A DNA stretch of 64,000 nt from JAJDNS01 sp963578825 (lineage in GTDB: Bacteria > Acidobacteriota > Vicinamibacteria > Fen-336): contig CAUZDW010000003.1 in the NCBI GenBank assembly GCA_963578825.1, positions 62,001 to 126,000 of the forward strand, written 5' to 3'. Every line of letters starts with the position of its first letter. Positions within the stretch are counted from its first letter, which is position 1. Below the pieces are notes generated by a model. That model ran no database searches, had not been told where the DNA came from, and worked only from the letters and a program-made list of their open reading frames with translations. This document shows, piece after piece, positions 60,876-64,000 of this stretch. The position numbers and the translations under genes are program-made.

Positions 60876-62116
60876 GGAGACTCGTCGCCTTTCTGCTTGT
60901 CGGGCTGCCCGTGGCGTTGGCTGCTTCGGCCCAGGACGCCCCCGCCCCGGCTTTCGAGCGGGAGATCCGAACGCCCGGTGCCGGGCTGGTGGCCGTTCGC
61001 CTGGACCGGCACGTCTACGAGGCGGCGCGCTCCGACCTGGGTGACCTCCGCGTCCTGGAGGAATCGGCCGCGAGGGTGCCCTACACCCTCGACCGAGGCT
61101 TTCCTCCGGCCAGCCCCGAGCGCCGCCCGGAGATCCGGAATCGAGGAGCCGTGCAGCGAGGAGCCGCCACGGCCGTGCTCGACTTCGGCAAGCGCGTCAC
61201 CAAGACCCGTCTCGCCCTTCGTCTGAGCGGTGACAACTTTCGCCGGTGGGTCGTGGTCGAGGGAAGCGACGACGGGCGCTCCTGGGTCACCCTCACCGAC
61301 GAAGCCTGGGTGTTCGCCATTCCCGGCGTCGAGCCCACGCGCTACGAGGTCGTGATGCTGCCCGAGAACGACTTCGGGCAGCTTCGGGTCACCGTCCACG
61401 CCGACCCCCGGGAGCGGAAGCGCGTGTCGATCGAGGACGCCTGGCTGCCGTCCGGTGCCCTCGGCGCGCGACGCGAGGAGAGCGTGGCGCCGCGATGGAG
61501 TCGCGCCGCGGTCAAGGACTCCCAGGAGACGTGGCTGACCATCGACCTCGGGGCGCGACACCAACCGTTCCAGGGGTTCGTACTCGACGTGGAGGACGAA
61601 CGGTTCTTCAGGGAGGTGCGGGTCGAGGCTCGGGAAGACCCGGTCCTCTCGGCTTCGGAGAGCGTGGCGCCACCCGACCGGTGGCGCCACGTGGGAGGCG
61701 GGATGATCTACCGTCTGGAGCAAGCGGGAGAGCTCCGGGAATCTCTGCGCGTCGAGGTGGCCGGCCGGGCGCGGGTGGTGCGGCTCCGTCTCAGAAACCG
61801 AGACGACCGTCCGCTTCGTGTCACGAACGTGAGTGTCGTGGTTCCCGTGGAGCGGCTGCTCTTCGAGGCGGCCGACGACGACTACACCCTGACCTACGGC
61901 GCGCCGAAGCTCATGGCGCCCACCTACGACCTGGCCCGGACCCTCGACGACGAGCCCGCGACGTCCGTTGCCACGCTGGGTCCGCCGGTGCGTCGGGACG
62001 TGGTCGCAGACGTCCTGCCGTGGACCGAGCGCCACCCCGTCCTTCTCTGGGCCGGTCTTCTGATGGTCGTCGCAGCCCTCGGCGCCGTCACCTGGCGGGC
62101 TCTGCGTTCGGCCTAG
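60872..62116 (+). CDS. DUF3999 exported protein with C-terminal membrane anchor
   Basis: A 414-residue protein with a signal peptide (residues 1-19, ending ASAQ), two beta-rich discoidin-like modules (AVLDFGKRVTKTRLALRLSGDNF; WLTIDLGARHQPFQGFVLDV) and one C-terminal span (~390-408). It belongs with DUF3999 proteins, which usually sit beside DUF2339 as here. The two probably form an envelope complex, perhaps handling polysaccharide; the binding target is unknown. The final 29 bases overlap the convergent YfhO-like gene. Confidence 0.75.
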   Translation: MRRLVAFLLVGLPVALAASAQDAPAPAFEREIRTPGAGLVAVRLDRHVYEAARSDLGDLRVLEESAARVPYTLDRGFPPASPERRPEIRNRGAVQRGAATAVLDFGKRVTKTRLALRLSGDNFRRWVVVEGSDDGRSWVTLTDEAWVFAIPGVEPTRYEVVMLPENDFGQLRVTVHADPRERKRVSIEDAWLPSGALGARREESVAPRWSRAAVKDSQETWLTIDLGARHQPFQGFVLDVEDERFFREVRVEAREDPVLSASESVAPPDRWRHVGGGMIYRLEQAGELRESLRVEVAGRARVVRLRLRNRDDRPLRVTNVSVVVPVERLLFEAADDDYTLTYGAPKLMAPTYDLARTLDDEPATSVATLGPPVRRDVVADVLPWTERHPVLLWAGLLMVVAALGAVTWRALRSA

Positions 62117-64000
62117 AAGCGGAGAGGCGGCGTTCTCGGAGGACGAGGACGGCAAGCCCTCCAGCGGTGAGAAGGAACACGAGGGCCCCGGGGAGCAGCC
62201 AGCGGGAGCGGAAGCGCAGCTCCACGTGGTGACGTCCTGCCGGGAGCGCGACTGCGCGCATCCAGGCGTTGGCGGGAATGCAGGGCGCGCTGGTTCCATC
62301 AACGGTGGCCGACCAGCCCGGGTACCAGGCCTCGGCCAGGACGAGGAGCGACGGCTCCTGTGCGTGGGTTTCCAGCGTCACACGCTCGGGCTCGAACGAC
62401 GTGATCTCGACCCGGTCCGCCGTTGTTGGATCATCGCCGTCGTCCTCTGCGTCGAACGGCAGGTTCGTCGCGCTTGCGACGAGAGGGCTGCGGTGGAAGT
62501 CATGGCCCCCGGCCATGGCCGTGATGGCTTCCCGCCAGTCCTCCACACGTGTCACCGAACGGGCCAGGTAGGCCCGGGGGTCCTCGGCACGACGGAACAC
62601 CGGCCGGCCGGGTGGCGGCCGCCATCCGCCCGACGGATCGGCGCCCCCGGTCTCCTCGAGCTTCCCCTCGGCCGGGCCGACGAGCTGCCAGCCGGCCACG
62701 AGATTCATCGAATCGTACGGGTACGGCCCGTGGTTGTAGATCTGCTTCGACGGATACGTGTTTTCGTCCAGCGAGGGCGTCAGACCCAGATCCTCGTGGA
62801 TGTACACCCACACGCGGTCCAGCGTCAACGCGTTGTATCCGGCGATGTTCGACCACTCATAGAAGAGCGCCGCGTTCTGGCGAATCGACCAGGGCGGCAA
62901 CGCGATGCGAGGCGGGACACCGGTGTTTCCGTAGAGGTCCTTACGGAGGAGGCCGTCGAAGACAAACGGCTCACCCTGGCGAAGAACCGGGAACGCCCAG
63001 ACCCGCCGGGCCGGTCCGAGAGCCAGCCCGAGCTCGGCCAGGATGAGCACGGCAAGACCGACCCGGGCCGCCGTGACGGCACGGCTCGGGCGGAGGTGGA
63101 CGACCAGGCCGGCCAGGACGGCGACGCCCGTCCCGAGGGCGAGCCGCGCGAGCGGGAACGGCTCGTGGGCGGCCTCCGGCGCGGGCGCCAGCGCTCGAAA
63201 GGCGAGCGGACCAATGAGCGCGAGACCGACTCCCACGGCCAGCACGGCTACGGAGCGCCGGAGCGATCCCGGTCGTGAAAGGTAGAGCGCCGCCCCGAGG
63301 ATCAGGGCGAAGACGACGAGAAACGCGGCGCGCGAGTGGATGTGGAAACTCGACAGCCCCGGCACCAGCGCGTAGAGCACGGCAAACGCCGGCGTTCGCG
63401 TCCCCAGGGCCAGGAGGGCTCCGGCCCCTCCGGCGGCCAGGAGACCGCGGACGTTGCGGTCACGCACCAGGGTGAGGCCGGCGACGCCGACCACCAGCGG
63501 GAGAAGGCCGCCGTAGAGGTTGGCCTCCCAGGTGAAGACCCGGCGACCCCCGTCGGGCATGGCGAGGGACGTCCACTGCCACGACTCGAGCGTCCCGCCG
63601 GCGGAGAAGACGAGGGACGCCGCGGCGCGGTTGCCCTGGGACGCGAGCTCGAGGAACGGGAGGAGCATGGGGGCGGCCAGGGCCAGTGCCGCCCCGAGAG
63701 CCAGGGCGAATCCTCCGAGGCCGGCGAGGACCTGGCGGCCCGGCCGCTCGGTGGGGGGCAGGGCCCTCCCCAGCAGGAAGAACCCGATGCCGAGCCAGCT
63801 CACCCAGGCGATCTGGGGGTGTCCGCAGAGGAGCTGCAGTGCCAGCGCCGTGGCGAGGGCGGCAAGACGGGAAAAGGAGAACTGGTCCTGGAGGCGCAGC
63901 GCGAGAAAGAAGAGCAGCGGGACGTAGCACGAGGCGTGGACGTAGGGGACTTGACCCGCTGAAAGCCGGGCCACGAGGGGCGCGCTCCAGAGGAGGCACG
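62088..64000 (-). CDS. YfhO-like multi-pass membrane protein (fourth copy), 5' end outside the window
   Basis: At least 637 codons, open to the right edge; the frame continues upstream of an internal GTG at 63974 as LLWSAPLVA. About ten spans lie in the first 380 residues seen (for example LLCGHPQIAWVSWLGIGFFLLG), then a soluble domain containing YNALTLDRVWVY and VNLVAGWQLVGPAEGK, and one C-terminal span. This is the same layout as the three other YfhO-like proteins in the window, with clear divergence. A glycosyltransferase role is inferred from family only. Confidence 0.7.
   Translation of the reverse strand, partial: CLLWSAPLVARLSAGQVPYVHASCYVPLLFFLALRLQDQFSFSRLAALATALALQLLCGHPQIAWVSWLGIGFFLLGRALPPTERPGRQVLAGLGGFALALGAALALAAPMLLPFLELASQGNRAAASLVFSAGGTLESWQWTSLAMPDGGRRVFTWEANLYGGLLPLVVGVAGLTLVRDRNVRGLLAAGGAGALLALGTRTPAFAVLYALVPGLSSFHIHSRAAFLVVFALILGAALYLSRPGSLRRSVAVLAVGVGLALIGPLAFRALAPAPEAAHEPFPLARLALGTGVAVLAGLVVHLRPSRAVTAARVGLAVLILAELGLALGPARRVWAFPVLRQGEPFVFDGLLRKDLYGNTGVPPRIALPPWSIRQNAALFYEWSNIAGYNALTLDRVWVYIHEDLGLTPSLDENTYPSKQIYNHGPYPYDSMNLVAGWQLVGPAEGKLEETGGADPSGGWRPPPGRPVFRRAEDPRAYLARSVTRVEDWREAITAMAGGHDFHRSPLVASATNLPFDAEDDGDDPTTADRVEITSFEPERVTLETHAQEPSLLVLAEAWYPGWSATVDGTSAPCIPANAWMRAVALPAGRHHVELRFRSRWLLPGALVFLLTAGGLAVLVLRERRLSASRPNAEPAR

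Overview
The window is a GC-rich, gene-dense bacterial chromosome segment from a diderm. Acidobacteriota is the best guess: it has a von Willebrand protein of the acidobacterial 'VWFA-related' type, a myxobacteria-like order of type IV pilus genes, an archaeal-type prolyl-tRNA synthetase and DUF2339/DUF3999 envelope proteins. This is inference from gene content and was not tested by phylogeny. No tRNA, rRNA, CRISPR array, transposase or prophage gene was seen, and no gene-free stretch exceeds 300 bases.

Layout. (1) 1-4360: surface-sugar genes, with an acyltransferase, a polyprenyl-phosphate-type glycosyltransferase and a WecE-like sugar aminotransferase on the minus strand, and a large YfhO-like membrane protein on the plus strand. 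(2) 4400-14846: first pilus block, pilB (reduced to its two ends), pilT, pilC, pilS, pilR, two tandem major pilins, then an ABC ATPase, permease and TPR protein that match the position of Myxococcus pilH/pilI/pilG, and an exported thioredoxin-like protein. A -24/-12 promoter lies in front of pilA, just after the gene for its likely activator PilR. (3) 14836-24023: a minus-strand glycan island with two more YfhO-like proteins, a methyltransferase, a methyltransferase-glycosyltransferase fusion and a GT-C-like protein. (4) 24153-34774: second pilus block, pilD, a histidine kinase, minor pilins fimT/pilV/pilW/pilX and a very large pilY1, closed by a strong terminator. (5) 34915-38056: a zinc-ribbon/TPR protein, an exported coiled-coil protein and an NtrC-type regulator. 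(6) 38281-45375: housekeeping genes typA, a mobA-like transferase, argF, aroB, terC and proS. (7) 45388-62116: envelope genes, with the VWFA protein, a tetR-tolC-MFP-RND efflux operon, a Spy-like protein with a two-component system, an exported PCMT and DUF2339/DUF3999 proteins. (8) The right edge carries a fourth, partial YfhO-like protein.

The likely theme is a complete regulated retractile pilus locus interleaved with membrane glycosyltransferases, so pilus or surface glycosylation is a reasonable hypothesis. Genes within units are tightly coupled by ATGA/GTGA overlaps. Several units begin with an extended -10-like motif TGCTANNNT placed 7-10 nt before the start codon, which suggests leaderless mRNAs.

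Caution: several genes are broken by apparent small indels (third yfhO, terC, VWFA three times, the OmpR-type regulator, DUF2339 twice) and pilB lacks its whole catalytic core. Many of the indels lie in G/C runs, so sequencing or assembly error is at least as likely as gene decay.
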